A stretch of DNA of 64,000 bases from Physcomitrium patens (GCF_000002425.4 NC_037261.1:1100659-1164658); one strand, 5' to 3'; counted from the stretch's first letter, positions 22,328-35,391 are shown. Notes: generated from the letters alone by a model not told the origin. Numbers and translations: made by a program.

Positions 22328-24888
22328 GTAGGTTTTTCTTTTTTCGTAAAATCTCTATCCCCTTCGTCCTCGCCTGTAGAAATTTCTAAGCGACTGCTGG
22401 AATTGTACAGGCTTAAGAATCATACTAGAAGGTACGTATGCTTAGAAATCTCAAATAAACGCACAGTTAAGCTTTAGTAAGTGCTCTTTGTGGTGTTAGT
22501 TTCCCGAAGAATGCGGAAACGCTTCATGCCTCACAACTGAAGCATCTTTAGGACAGTCTAGTACTACGAGTCAGGCCGATCGTCTTCTAACCTTCTAACA
22601 TCCGCGATCGTTCGTCTTTTTACGCAACATCGAGCTTTGATGAGCATGAAAGTATGTTCTCCCCAAGGCGATCTCATAACAGCTGCCTGGAAAGAGAACT
22701 TGCAAACCTCGAGACGTGGTGACCTTTCCAATGTCTTTCTGTTTTTCATCACCCTTTCAAAGAAGCAATAATATTTTTCGTACTAGAGCTGCGAGTACAA
22801 AACCAACACTCCTGGAGGTTAATGTTCTGCTTATTGCTAGATGACAATGCTTAGTCAGTTTAGGGTTGAAACGTTCAACAAGGTGTTACTGCTAATAGTT
22901 CTAGCTCAGTCCGAGTTGGAAGCTGCTTGGTGTGGCATGGTTTGTATGTGCTTTGAGTTGTTAAATTTGCTGGTACTGCCCCGGTGATTTGTGGTGTTGC
23001 AGTTAGTAAGCATTGTACGCATACCTGCTGGTTTCAAGGGGATTGTCAAACATTGTCAACTTAGAGCTGAATACTATGCTGGTGTTTATTCCAGAGCACA
23101 AGTTGCATGTTTCTATACTCATGTTTCATTGTCGATTGGGCTCATACGTTATTATTTCGCTTCAAGGGTGGGTTTCTTTCGAAATTGCTTCCACTTGAGC
23201 TCAGCCTGGTGCTTCGTATTGTCTTCCGAACCTGGCTATCGATAAAATTTTGGAATTGGTCGCACCTCCGTGATTTGATTAACGTGCTGATGTAGGAGTG
23301 GCGGGATCATACGCATTGTATCAGGTTGGGAGTTCCGTAATCTTCCTGCTGATCAAAGTATCTAATTTCATGAAACCTGCACTCTTTCAATACTTCTATA
23401 AATGGAACCCTGTCTACTACAGGACCTTGAAATACGTACAAGTTACTTGAATTACAGCCATTAGGAATCTTGCAGTAAAGCCCAATTTTTCTCAGTAGGC
23501 AGGGCCTCTCCATCTCAAGGTTAACTAGAAGATGTATGGACGCTTCCAATCAGGAGTTGCTTTGGTCAAGTCGCGCATAGTTATCGACATAACAAAGTGG
23601 TTGGGACAGTGCTACGAGCCACAACGGCGTGATAAAGACAAGATCGTAGAGGTGTTACGTAGGGAACCATATATGCTTTAAGTATATTTCTCCGTATGGT
23701 GCATTTACAACATGCACTACTTCTCTCAGTTCAAGAGTCAAACTGGAACCCTTTCAAGTTGCAACACGCTTTGGCGATTAACTATCTAGAACATCTTAGA
23801 GAACAGCAGGTGTTGACGAACTCAGTGACTGTCAGATCCAGTCGGAGGGGCTTGATCAGTCATTTTTTTTTTTTTTTTTTGAATTTTTGAATTTTTGAAA
23901 TTTTTTAATGCCTTTCGATCACTTTGACTCGTGAAATCAATTCTTTCATTGCTTGATGTCGTGGTTGCGTATCCCCGAAAGTTTAGTAAGAGGAATCCTT
24001 TTCCGAATTTCCTGGCATTTAGTATGAGGCGAATGTTCAGTTTTCGATTCATCATACATTGTTTTGTTTACTGTTGGTTTGCTGCAAGCTATTCTTTTAG
24101 ATAGTGGGACTTTTGATATAAGAGAAAAATGCGACAAAGCTTATTGGTTGATGGGCTCATTTACAGTATTTTCAAGTGAGTTCTATTTCATCGCTAGAAC
24201 TATTCGTGCCGACTGCGGATAATAGAGGGTTTTCATTGAAGATTTTGTTGTTTCTAATTAATATTGATAAACCACAGAGTAGCTTTTGCTTAAGTACTGC
24301 TCTTAATATGTGTCAATTTTTACCAAACGGCCATGAACACCATGACTTGTGGAAAACATTTTTAGACACTTTCCTATCCTATGATGTATACTGAAAGTAA
24401 ATCAGGAGTTGAGTATCGCTGGGTATTCCAAAATCAACACAGGGTGAGTGCAGTCACAAGCTATTAGCATGCTTGAGTTCATAGATGTTATTTCCGATCG
24501 ACAAAACGTTAGGTTCTGTCAGTTTATAGTTTTTGACTGTCCTTTAGGGTTATCTATGGATCCAAACAAGATTATGAAAATGTAAGGGGCTTTAAGTACT
24601 TGTACGAGTCCCAACCTACATACGTGATAGACGTGTTCGAATTTGGCGCGAATAAGCTAGAGGAAAGTCCATTTTCTGTGGTTCATGCATGAATGCAGGT
24701 TCCCTTATAATCAATTCGTGGCCTTCGAAAGATATGTAACCATGTAGTGCCTGCCTAGGACGATATTTAATGTATCTACTGATCGTCAGTTGGGGAGCGG
24801 TTCTCATGCTTCACAATCGATGTCATTTGCCTCTGCATCTCTACTATGGCAAATTGTTCAGCTAATTGTCCAGCTAATTATTGTGCAG
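22328..24888 (+). other. Probable 5' leader intron of the bHLH gene
   Basis: It is bounded by GTAGGT (22328) and TGTGCAG (24888). It contains a long T run at about 23863-23880 and several short frames without family similarity. I looked here for a bHLH-MYC N-terminal domain, found in some relatives of this factor, and saw none. Other small exons could still be hidden. Confidence 0.4.
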
Positions 24889-24930
24889 CGAGGGAAGCGC
24901 CTGCATGTGAAGCATTTGGATCCGGACACG

Positions 24931-27062
24931 ATGGACACGCGAACAGGAAGGACGGATACTTTTCCAATGCCAGTCACTAACATTGATGTCTATAATCGCT
25001 CTGGCCAGGTGATCGAAGCTGGTTCAAAGTCATACGCACCATCTACTGACAAGATCACTATGCAATCTGAAGTCTTATTCCAACCTGCGCAGCGGTTCGA
25101 TTCAAGAACTGATTCTGAGTTTTTGAGGAAATTGAAAGAGAACCCGAGAGCAGAGCTTAAAAGAGGGTCGTCTGAGAGATTTCATCTATCAAACGCTGAG
25201 ATGGATGATGTCAAGCGGAAGTATGGCTGGAACGATACCAAAGACAGTCTGGAGCTTATATACCCTGACCAATATCACCCTGTCATGAACGACAAGAAGC
25301 CGTCATCAATCAAAGAGAGTCAGGATTTGGGGATCCAAGATTGGCTGCCAGAATGCGGAGAACTTCCGGACCGAAAGCTTTCACGACCTTACTCTATGGC
25401 TCGGAAATATGACGATGCGAGTGCTGCAAGGTCCAGCATGCATGGTTCACAATACTTGGCACAGTTGGCAGAAGCTCACAAGTTCTCTCTTGAGCCGGCT
25501 TCTGAATCAAATAATCTAGCAGAATGGGTGGATATTCCAGACGTGAAACAAAAGCTTCTACGAAGTGAGAGTGAACCGTCCTATGCCTTAGTATCGCCTT
25601 CAGAAAAACAGACACAATCTTGTGATATGGAGCAACAGCTTAGACGGGCAGGCTCAATATCGAGCGAGGAGTTTGTAGAATTTGAGGTCCCGCCGGGAAG
25701 AGGCAGGCGCCACAATAACAATACATCTGGACTGGCGTCTAAGAATCTCGTATCTGAGCGGAAGAGGAGGAAGAAGCTCAACGATGGACTCTATACCCTT
25801 CGTTCACTGGTTCCTAAAATAAGTAAGGTACGGTGCTTGCCTTTCTACAGAAATTCTTCAGTGATGCGAAACTCAAACTGTCAAAATTTAGTTCCTCTTG
25901 TCGGTGCTGCCATGGTGGTGAGGATACCATTCAATGTGCCCCTCAATTACACATCTGACATGTATGTTGACCTGATATTAAGTGGAGGAATAAGAAACAA
26001 CTATAATGCAGACTCATGCGTTGTATAAGCGATATAGGTTAGACATGTCGACCAGATCTAAAATGTATCTCACGTTAGAGTTGCCATTGAATGAGAGATG
26101 TAAATATGTATTATTACCAGTGGGTCATCCACTGAATCGGTGAGAACTTGATAAATGGCGGTCGCAGATGGACAAAGCGTCCATTGTTGGTGATTCTATT
26201 GTCTACGTGAAGGAGCTCCAACAGCAAATACAAAGCATGGAGTCGGAGATTGCTGAAATGGAAGAAAATCTGCTTTCTAGTACAGGCGTGGCCGCGGAGT
26301 GCTCCGGAGGCTCTCGCGACTCCACGTCTTTGGAGTCCAAAGAGCCTGCAGCGGGCAGTAGCAGCTCCTGTGAGAAAGGTACAGAGGAAGCCATGCTGGG
26401 CGTTGAGCTGAACGACAATACAGTACTAGCTGCTTCAGAGAAGACGAGTTCATCAGCCGATTCTCAAGGCCCTAGTCAAGAACACTCTCCAGTTGTGCAG
26501 AGAAAGATTATAAATGTAAGAGAAACCTCTCTTCGAACCCCGTGCATCTGTCAACTTCTTGTTCAGTTCACGACATATCAATCCTAATGGTCCATAATCT
26601 TTCCTCCTCCTAAACATGAGCTGGTTCTGATCTGTAGATGGAGGTAGCCAAAATGGAAGACAAAACGTATCAACTCAGGGCCACCTGCCAGAAAGGGCCA
26701 GGAATTCTCGTGCAGCTAACCCGAGCCTTGGAGTCGTTAGACGTGGACATCTTGACTGCTCACCACACCTCGTTCCAAGAGAACATGCTGGACACATTCA
26801 TCGTCGAGGTACATCAACTCCACCAGCCTCTTCCATTCCGTTTTTCTCACACTGTAGCCATCACACTTTTGTTTGCAACTTGTGTGCATGGACGTGCAGG
26901 TTGTACTAGACCCATGGTGCCATGCCTTCCAGCTTCTGTATTCACCCCTGAATCTTGCTTGCCCTGCTGCAGATGAGAAGCTTGGACGTGAAGGAGGCGG
27001 AGCACGTGAGAAAAGCTTTGCTAGATGCTGTTGCTCAACATGGGCTTGCAGTTCAAGTCTGA
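24931..27062 (+). CDS. bHLH transcription factor with C-terminal ACT-like domain, group III(a+c)-like
   Basis: Coding exons are 24931-25827, 26168-26515, 26638-26808 and 26973-27062, all in phase 0, giving 501 residues. The basic helix-loop-helix spans residues 270 to about 335: SKNLVSERKRRKKLNDGLYT, LRSLVPKISK, then after an intron MDKASIVGDSIVYVKELQQQ. Glu and the Arg pair of the ER-KRR basic region are present, so E-box DNA binding is expected. Helix 1 reads LNDGLY where relatives have LNDRLY or LNERLY. Residues 416-501 form an ACT-like domain (KMEDKTYQLRATCQKGPGIL... to the stop), which mediates dimerisation in this family. The wording is closest to FIT, AMS and DYT1 relatives. Residues 1-269 are of unknown fold. 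The start at 24931 follows an acceptor at 24888; the frame stays open upstream to it, so an earlier start in another exon is possible. Confidence 0.85.
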
Positions 27063-28684
27063 TGCTCAAGACCTGGAGTTGCGTTTTTTTCTTTTCTTTT
27101 TTGTACCCATTTCTCAACACTTGTAACTGGTTTTGTATGTATAAATGCTATGCTTCCAAAGCTGATCCCCACAGCCCTCTTGTCTTGGTAGAGCTTCATG
27201 TTTGTATGTGGACTTCGTCTGGGCGTGTTATCTGAAGTGGGTCTGAGAGCTTGTCCATGGGAAATGCTGTTTTTGATTTGATTTGATTGATTGAATAATG
27301 AACGAATTGCTTCCAACTGTGATTGCTTCTTTTCGTGTGCCCAAAATGTGTTCACAGCTTGATCTGAAAACATTTGGAATGTTTGTTGTGTAGTACAAAG
27401 TGCCAAGGATTTTGGTGATGTCTGGGAGGTATTTGGTGGATGTAAGTAAACTTGACCTCAAAATTTGTTTAATTCAATTATTTTATATAATTTATTTTTA
27501 ATTTGGTTGCCAATTTTTTTTTTATTTTTACTTTTCTTTTTGGGTCAGTGTTGGGATTAAATGTTGGGTTGATGAATGTGATCTAAATATAGAAGCAAAC
27601 TTTTTAGTTAATTTCAGTTGTGTGGAGGTCATGTGGAGTGTAGCAATAGCAATTGGTGATGTGGCATTAAAAAAAAATTAATTTATTATTTAGGCTTATT
27701 GATAGTTGTAATAAGTAATTTTATTACTCTTAATTTTTTACTTCAATAACAGTTAAAATAAATTTTTATTATTACTTTTAGTGATTGTGGTTTGAAACTT
27801 ATCTATTTTGTTTAATTAGAATAGTAATTATTTTTTCAAAAGAGTAGTTGTAACATTAAAAATATTTATAGTGATGATAGGAGCTTATAATATTTTAGAG
27901 ACAAAAGACAATAATACAAACTATGTTTTTTAAAAGTTTATGTTGCCAAAATAATGTTTATGATTTCTTAAGATTATTTCTAAAATGCAAGATTTATGAA
28001 TTTATAATTCACTAAATTTTAGTAAAATAAAAAAAATACGATAGGGTCATCAAAAATAATTATAATATTTTTTAATGTAGTTACAAGTAAAATGTGGCAC
28101 TTGGCCATGAATAATCAAATTTGTATTATCTAAAAATTAAAAACTAAAAATAAAATTGATCAAAAGTAGTTTTAACAAATTATATTTTATATATTATTTA
28201 TTACTATTAAACCACAATTAAATACCAAACTTTCCTATAAATCTTAAAGTGTCTTTATTTAAACATCAATACTTTTAAATAAAGATACTAAAAAATATTT
28301 TAAAATAATGAATATATATATTTTTCAATTTTTAGAAATAATATTATAAAAGTATCTTATAATAACCAAGTTCTAAAAACATTATATTGTATTATCTTTT
28401 ATCTCAACATTGGTGCCTCTAATGTTACATTTCAACATGTTTTTAACTTAACTTGATTGGATATTTTATTATAAAGATTTTAGGTTTGATTGTACTAGTT
28501 AGAAGATGTTTAATTACAATGATAATTAGAAGAAATAGATTCATTTAATAATTAATCCATATTTAATAATTTATGAAATATTCTTTTAATATTTTGATAA
28601 CTAAAATAAATATAGGTATCTTTTTTACTTTAACTATTGATATTAAATAGATAATATATGGATACCTAAAGAGTGACTAAATAA

Positions 28685-28721
<37 letters not shown>

Positions 28722-29815
28722 TAAAAAATATTGATATTATCTTTTTAATATAAATTTAATTTTATTTCTAATTATATTAATAATAAAAATATATATATAA
28801 TGCTCTATCTACAATTAATATTTTTAAACTACATTTACTACATAAATCAATTAGACCATATTTTGAAAGCTATTACATAGGACTTTTAGGTTAATGATAT
28901 CTTGATGTTAATCTTTTCTTTTTCTCTTATAGTACTCATAATCAAATTATAAGTCATCTTAAAACTTAACAATTTCGAGTATGAATTTTAATGTTTTTAT
29001 ATACATTTTAAGATTCAAAACTATTTTTAATTGAATTATAATTATTTTAAAAACTTAAAATTTAAAATACTGATTGCTTTCAAAAGTCTGTAATATAACT
29101 TAATATTTTAGCTGTAATGATCATATAAATTTGATTAAATTTTGGATGTTAATTTCTTTCTTTTATTTTCGTTTCTTTTTCACAAAATGATATCCATCTT
29201 AGAAATGATGTATTACAATTACAATAAAAGAGAACTAAATTTCATTATTATATTTCTTAGCCAAAACATTGATGGTCTACTTGTTGTTTTAAAAAAATAC
29301 ATTAATACACGTTAAAAATATATTTATCTAACAAAATTTCTAAAACTTTAATAATGTCATGTTACATGTTATTTTGTTGTAATTTTCCAATATTATTGTT
29401 TCAAATACATTATTGTAAAAAATTACAAACTAAAACATATTAAAAATACGTTCTTGAATTATTGAATGATAATATAAAATATTGTTTTATCATTACTTAT
29501 AAAACTTAAAGTGATCTTTAAATTAGATATTCTTTATATTTTTTATATGTTATAGATATATTATATCTATCCTTATTAAAATCACTACCTATTAGTAGAA
29601 TTATAGAGACTATTTGTATTTTTCTTAAATATTATTAAAAAATCATTGTCTATAGAATAGATTATTTTTTATGATAAAATTATAAATGATTATCAATAAA
29701 ATAACAATTAGTTAAAACAAATCTTTATGAAATATTCTAAAATTTTAGAGTTGTTTGAAAGTTTTATTAAATTATATTAATTTTTTAAAATATATAAATA
29801 CACACACACACACAC

Positions 29816-29855
<40 letters not shown>

Positions 29856-29894
29856 GCAAATTTTAATTTTCAATAATCAAAACTTATTTAGAAT
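27063..29894. other. 3' flank of the bHLH gene, then AT-rich spacer
   Basis: The first 400 bases are balanced in composition and probably hold the 3' UTR; no clear AATAAA is seen. From about 27470 the DNA becomes very AT-rich, without coding potential. TA tracts lie at about 28687-28718 and 29819-29848. Confidence 0.6.
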
Positions 29895-30010
29895 TGTTGT
29901 TGGACATGGACATCTTGATTGCCCACTACACTGCATTCCAAAAAAACATGCTGAACACATTCATTGTCAAGGTACATCAACTCCACCATCGTCTTCTATT
30001 TTGTTTTTTT
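29895..30010 (+). pseudogene. Decayed copy of the bHLH ACT-domain exon with its splice donor
   Basis: This segment aligns without gaps to 26734-26851 of the bHLH gene: the last two-thirds of exon 3, the GT donor and about 40 bases of the intron. The copy still reads LDMDILIAHYTAFQKNMLNT then FIVK/GTACATCAACTCCACCA. Most differences are C-to-T or G-to-A, many at former CG sites (for example ACGTGG to ACATGG, CGTCGAG to TGTCAAG). Both ends run abruptly into AT-rich DNA with TA tracts. It includes intron sequence, so it came from DNA and not from spliced RNA. Confidence 0.85.
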
Positions 30011-30466
30011 CTTTTATTATTATTGTTATTAACAATTCTATTGATATATTCTTGTTAAGAAGATTATATATATATATATATATATATGTATATACTAGTT
30101 TTAATTAAATATAATCAAGATGAATTTTATTTATTTCAATAACAAAAAAAAATTTATTGTTTATATTTTATTTTTGGTAGCTTTTATCTTAAGCAACTTT
30201 TTGAACCATTTAATCAAGATTTTTTAGTACAGTTACATTTAAAGCAATTCCCAAAATAGAAAATAAACATTAAGTTATGTTTTTTACTAAAAATAACTTA
30301 TATTAAGTTTATTTTAGAAAATATTTTGTGTTGAAAATTTGATATAAGGGATAATTCAATTTAATTATATTATAATATCATGTGTTTATCAAAGCAAGCT
30401 CTTTGTCTCAATATTTGTAGTCCATATCAGCTGCACATCTTTTAACTTAATTAATGGTTTTAGTCA

Positions 30467-30504
<38 letters not shown>

Positions 30505-31712
30505 CTGAGGTTAAAACTTAAAAATTCTTCTAGCTTAATTTCAAACAACCGTTGTAACTTTTTACCAAGCTTTTAAGAGTTTTTAGTAGGATCTTAAAAA
30601 AAACATGAGATGATCTTTTTACAAAATCAAATCTTTACATCTTTATTTTTTCTAAAAATAGACAATTCAACGTATATTAATAATGCATAGCAATATAACA
30701 TTGATGTACCACAGATTAAAAAAATAAGAAGAAAGTAAAATGATTTATTAGAATAATAGAAGACAAAAGAAGACAATGTTTAGATTTGAATAAAGGATTA
30801 AATAATGATATTAATTATGAACAAAAATGAAAAAGAAAATTTACTAAAATAATCATAAAAGACATATTTATATCCACTCATGGCATTGATTTGTTGCAAG
30901 CACCAATAGTGGTTGTAAAGGCAACAAAATGCAAATGAGGGTAAAATTGACAACATTATAAAATACATGCTATAAATCTAAAAACAAAGATTGTCCCATA
31001 TTTTAAAAAAAATAAAAATGAGATGGAGACTATTAGAATTTGAAATCAAAAAAAAATCTTATAAAAAATATTATCAATCTTTGTAACATTTTAAAATATA
31101 ATCCTTCTATTGATTTGCTACAACCACCAATAGTGGATGCATGAAGATATTAAAGTACAAATGTATATAAAGTTACGTGAGTTTATTATAAATAGAAGGA
31201 AGGCGTTACAATTGTTTTGTTATTGATTTTTAAATTTGTGTTCTAATAAGTTGCACTAATGTTTTCTTTTTCTTTTTTTCTTTAGCATAACAAGTTTATG
31301 TATATATTTTTAAAAAGTATTGCTTCAATTTTATTCTTGTATAATTAGTAAAAATCTCTAGTATTTTTCTAAAGATATGTTAGATATTTTTTTTGTTAAA
31401 ATATTTTTTTTTGTAAAATTTTAATCCTTTTTCTAAGCCAATTTTGTTGTAGTCAGCATAGCATATTAAAATATAAGAAAAACAATCATATATTTGTTGT
31501 ATTGTTTAATACTTTGAATTGAAAGAAATTAATAAATTTAAAAATCGTTTATTGAGAAAAAGATAAATATATGCATATATACATATAATTATAATAATAT
31601 ATTTTATTTTTATAATTATAAAAATATACTATTTATTATAATCACTTTCTCATGGTTTCTTTTCTACTGCAAAAATAGAATGGCATTTTTTATTATACAA
31701 AAATAGCAAGAG

Positions 31713-31748
<36 letters not shown>

Positions 31749-31789
31749 TGTAAAAAAAATAAATTGTAATCTTAATTTATTGCTAAATG

Positions 31790-31856
<67 letters not shown>

Positions 31857-33700
31857 ACTAAAACTTTATTATTATTTTAATCTAAAAACAATTAAACTAA
31901 AAACATATATTTACATATATATAATTTTCCAAAAGTAATCAGTAATTTCAATGAATAAAATTTCAAGAAATTTTTATTCGAAGTTAAATTGGTTTTGTCA
32001 TAAACAAAGTATAATTTTTCCTTGTACCACCATAATTATGCATTTAGAAAATACTCAATAATGATTTTGGTAATGATATATTTCATCTCAATTGTATCTA
32101 TTTGTACAATTTATTCTTTTGTTGTTGTGTCTTAGAAAGACAAAGTTCTAACAAATATGAATGAAGATGTTTATATTTTCTATATATAAAAAATTAATAA
32201 CTATTATATAGAAAATATATTATTAATTAAAAATAAAATTTAAATATATAAATTTTTATAACACCACCTTTAATTTTATTTTTATAACACCACCTTTAAT
32301 TTTTTATTTATTTATTTTTGTATAAATTTAATATCTATGAAAAAATTATTGTATAAATTTCTTTGTATAATACTCTATAAATTCATAAGGTTGCAAGAAC
32401 AATTCTTTTACAATCCATCTTAAGAAAAATCACACAAAAGACCTTGAAAGGAAACATGCTCCTAACTAGATATAAAGTTGCTACAATTATTATTCATAAG
32501 AAAATTACAAATGAGGAAAAAAAATATTATTTTCTATGCAATTGATGAATTTTTTATTAGAATCACCAAAACACATGGTATATATGATCTTCTAATGTAT
32601 TCTATAATATTTCTACATCAAAAAAGATATAATTTGAAACTAATTGTATTTTATAAAGCACTTAGAATCATAGAAGCCAATGACAAAAACAATTAGAAAG
32701 AGCAAGAATAAGATAGAGAGCTCCAATAAAAAAATTTAAAAAAGTGAGTGAATGCACAAATTATATATTATATTACTTGTATTTCTATGAATATAAACAT
32801 GGCTATATTTACCATTGTAGTAGAGAATTCTAACAAAATAGTTTTAATTAATATGCAAAAGTTTATAAACTATGCATGTGTTGACTCTAAAAAAACCAAC
32901 ATACTATTTGTGCTAATTTTTACTTAAGATTGATTAAGTACTTCCAAAATAAATATGGCAAGTTTGATCTTCTTGTTGCATTTACATGTCACTTATTATT
33001 GCTGAAAAACTAGAGGAGTTATTAAAAGAATAAGTATTATCTATGTTATTGTAGGAGGATGAGTGATAGAAATATAGAAGTGAAAAGAAAAATTCTAAAC
33101 ATCCAACAAATGGATTTTATAATTGTATTCTTTGTTGAGTATTTGACTACCACATGAATGTTGAGACGTGTTCTACAGTATTATATAACACCTTTACAAA
33201 TGTGCCTACAAAAAACATAATCATGCAATATTTTTTTGTCAAATCATGCACAATAAAATAATGTAAAACCTCCTAATAAAATTAAGCAATATTTGGATAC
33301 TTGCTATGTTTCATTACAAGAAACATGTTAAAAAAAAGTTTAATTTAAAGTTACAAAATAGAAATCACAAACTTCAATAATTACAAATTAACATCCCAAA
33401 TCAACACAATATATTATATTACTAATGAGAATCTAAAATAAGTAAGAAAAAAACAAAACCAAACAACTCTCAGTTAATTCTTTGTAACATGTGTGTGCAA
33501 AGAATGATGCAACCAAAAATCCATTAAAGACAAAAAAATTTAGAACATTTCACTTGAAACAAACAACAGAAGTAGTTGATGCATTTAAAGCTGGCAAGGA
33601 GTATATCTAATCTTCCTCTGGATTCTGAACCCTTTCTTTACTCTAAATTTGCAGCATTTCATTCAAAGATGACTTCATGGTTGTAAGATTTAAATTGTAA
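30011..33700. other. AT-rich repeat spacer, no gene seen
   Basis: Contains TA microsatellites at about 30064-30087, 30471-30500, 31716-31743 and 31792-31851 (60 bp pure). A 26-bp tandem duplication lies at 32253-32278 / 32279-32304. A diverged duplication shares the core CACCAATAGTGG at about 30886-30930 and 31108-31150. The 72-codon frame at 32478-32696 has no recognisable family and AT-driven composition. Confidence 0.65.
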
Positions 33701-33710
33701 ATCGCAAATA

Positions 33711-33716
33711 TTTATT
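33711..33716 (-). terminator. Candidate poly(A) signal of the propeller gene
   Basis: AATAAA on the minus strand, about 165 bases past the stop codon at 33881-33883 and followed by TA-rich sequence. Plant signals are loose, so this is only the best candidate. Confidence 0.45.
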
Positions 33717-33880
33717 TATAAATATGTGTGTCTACAAAAAAAACACTAATCTGACAAACTTGCACTATTAAACTACTATACAACAGTTGCAAGCAAACTG
33801 ACCAGAGGAAAAGAAAAAAGACACACAATTCAGTTTCAGTCGAACGAGATGAGTGTCGGACACAATCGGAAGCAGGTCGA

Positions 33881-35391
33881 TCACGCTCTCTTGCGCCGGT
33901 AATTGTCGTAGAAGTAGGAAACCTGAAATCTCCATAGCGACACGACCACAACAAAGGCCAGAATGAGAAGAATCAACCACACGGGGTCATTGTCGCCAAT
34001 CTCAGCTGGGAACTCAATCTCCTGCACCTCGAATTCGTCTCGCGTTTGCTTTGCATACAAGTCCCCGAGATGGGCATGCAACACGAATGTTGCACCCTTT
34101 TTGATGGCGGCAGCTGTGGCGAAATCCGTGGCATTGAGTGGCACAACATCAACTACATTCGCCGCCATCCAGTTGCTGGCGCTGCCCACAAGCCAGACTT
34201 TCTCCCTAGAGACTACAACAAGAGTGCCGTCTTCTCGAAGCACCATACCGTCAGCCCCCGGTAGCTTGTCTTTCATGCTTACCAAGTGAACACTCTGATC
34301 CTCTACACCTATTCGGAACAATGCCCCAGAGTTCGTTTGCACGGCAAGGAGGTGTTTGCCCGGCTCGTAAACTATGCCATTGAATCCACACCAAGTCACA
34401 TCCGATGAGATAGACGGTTGAGAGGTAAAAGTTTCGTGCTTTACGAACACGGATGGCGTTCCTTCCTTCGTCACTTTCCAGATAAAATTCTGCCGGCAGT
34501 TGGTTACGTAGACATTCCCGGGCTTGAAGTCGACTGCAACGTCGTTGGCACATGCTTTCTCCCCTACATTTCACGTCCGTGACCACATTGGAGCTCAAAT
34601 TATAAATAATTCTTATAACAACATCATCCAGCGTACAGCAAACATCGCTCTAGAGTTTTATGGGTGGAGGGTTTAAGGGAAAACAGGAAGGGGAGTGATA
34701 GTTTTTGACATCCTTACAACATACAAAATATCCATTACCGTTCTCAAACTTCCTCGCTCTCAGAAGCTTGTTGAAAGTTCCTCAGGGAATCCCGTGAAGA
34801 ATACGAATGTGATGAATTAATTAGGTCGTGATATAATTCGAGCAAATTCCATGTCAGGATTCCATCCTCTAAACGATCGAGAATGGAGGCAATTCAGACG
34901 TAGTCACTGACGCGTGCATTTCTCTAATTAAGGAGAAAAAAGGTAAAGAAGAGATGGAGGGAATTGGAACCTTCGGCCACACCGAGGCCGCCCAAGCGGG
35001 CGAAGTACAGCCTCTTCCCGGAGTCCAAATCGTAGGCTGCAACCCCACTAAAATTCCAATCGACAATATCTTGCACAGTGACGATAACTCGATTGCGTCT
35101 ACTATCCACTATCAATCCTCCAAAGGCTACCTTCCCAGCAAACTCCTCGTCCCGCACAAACTCCTTGAAGGAGCCATCGCTGGCGAGCTCCGAAATCGTG
35201 CCCTTCGCAGCCGACCCAATCAGAAACCGGTCGCGAACTCGGTCCCAATCAAAACTCTCCGGAAAGAGATTCGACGCTTGGAACTTCAGACTTCGGAGTG
35301 ATCTTTCCCCCACCACCCCATGTGCAAACCACTCCAAGGACACCAGCAGGACACATGTCAATGAAAACCCAAGTATCTTCATCTCAAACAC
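33881..35391 (-). CDS. Membrane-anchored SMP-30/NHL-type beta-propeller protein
   Basis: Two exons, 35391-34971 and 34563-33881, joined in phase 1 (AAG/GTTCCA donor, TGTAG acceptor), give 367 residues. A start at the second Met (35382) would give 364. Residues 7-23 (LGFSLTCVLLVSLEWFA) form a signal peptide core. The middle has propeller-like strands typical of SMP-30/gluconolactonase and strictosidine-synthase-like proteins: FPESFDWDRVRDRFLIGS, GGLIVDSRRNRVIV, ACANDVAVDFKPGNVYVTN, LPGADGMVLREDGTLVVVS. A hydrophobic helix near residues 333-351 (WLILLILAFVVVVSLW) and a basic tail YRRKRA follow. The protein should therefore be a type I membrane protein with the propeller in the lumen or outside the cell. 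The ND in ANDVAVD matches a metal-site Asn/Asp of the superfamily; the substrate is unknown. The gene lies between two AT-rich deserts. Confidence 0.85.

Noticed and set aside
24790-24930. N-terminal extension of the bHLH protein
   Set aside because: The extension begins at a TTG or an internal ATG (24820) and runs through a good splice acceptor (24888), so the text before 24889 is more likely intron.
29755-30108. Plus-strand open frame of 117 codons spanning the ACT relic
   Set aside because: It reads through CA/TA microsatellites (HTHTH, YIYIYI) and past the intact splice donor of the relic; it is not a real coding sequence.
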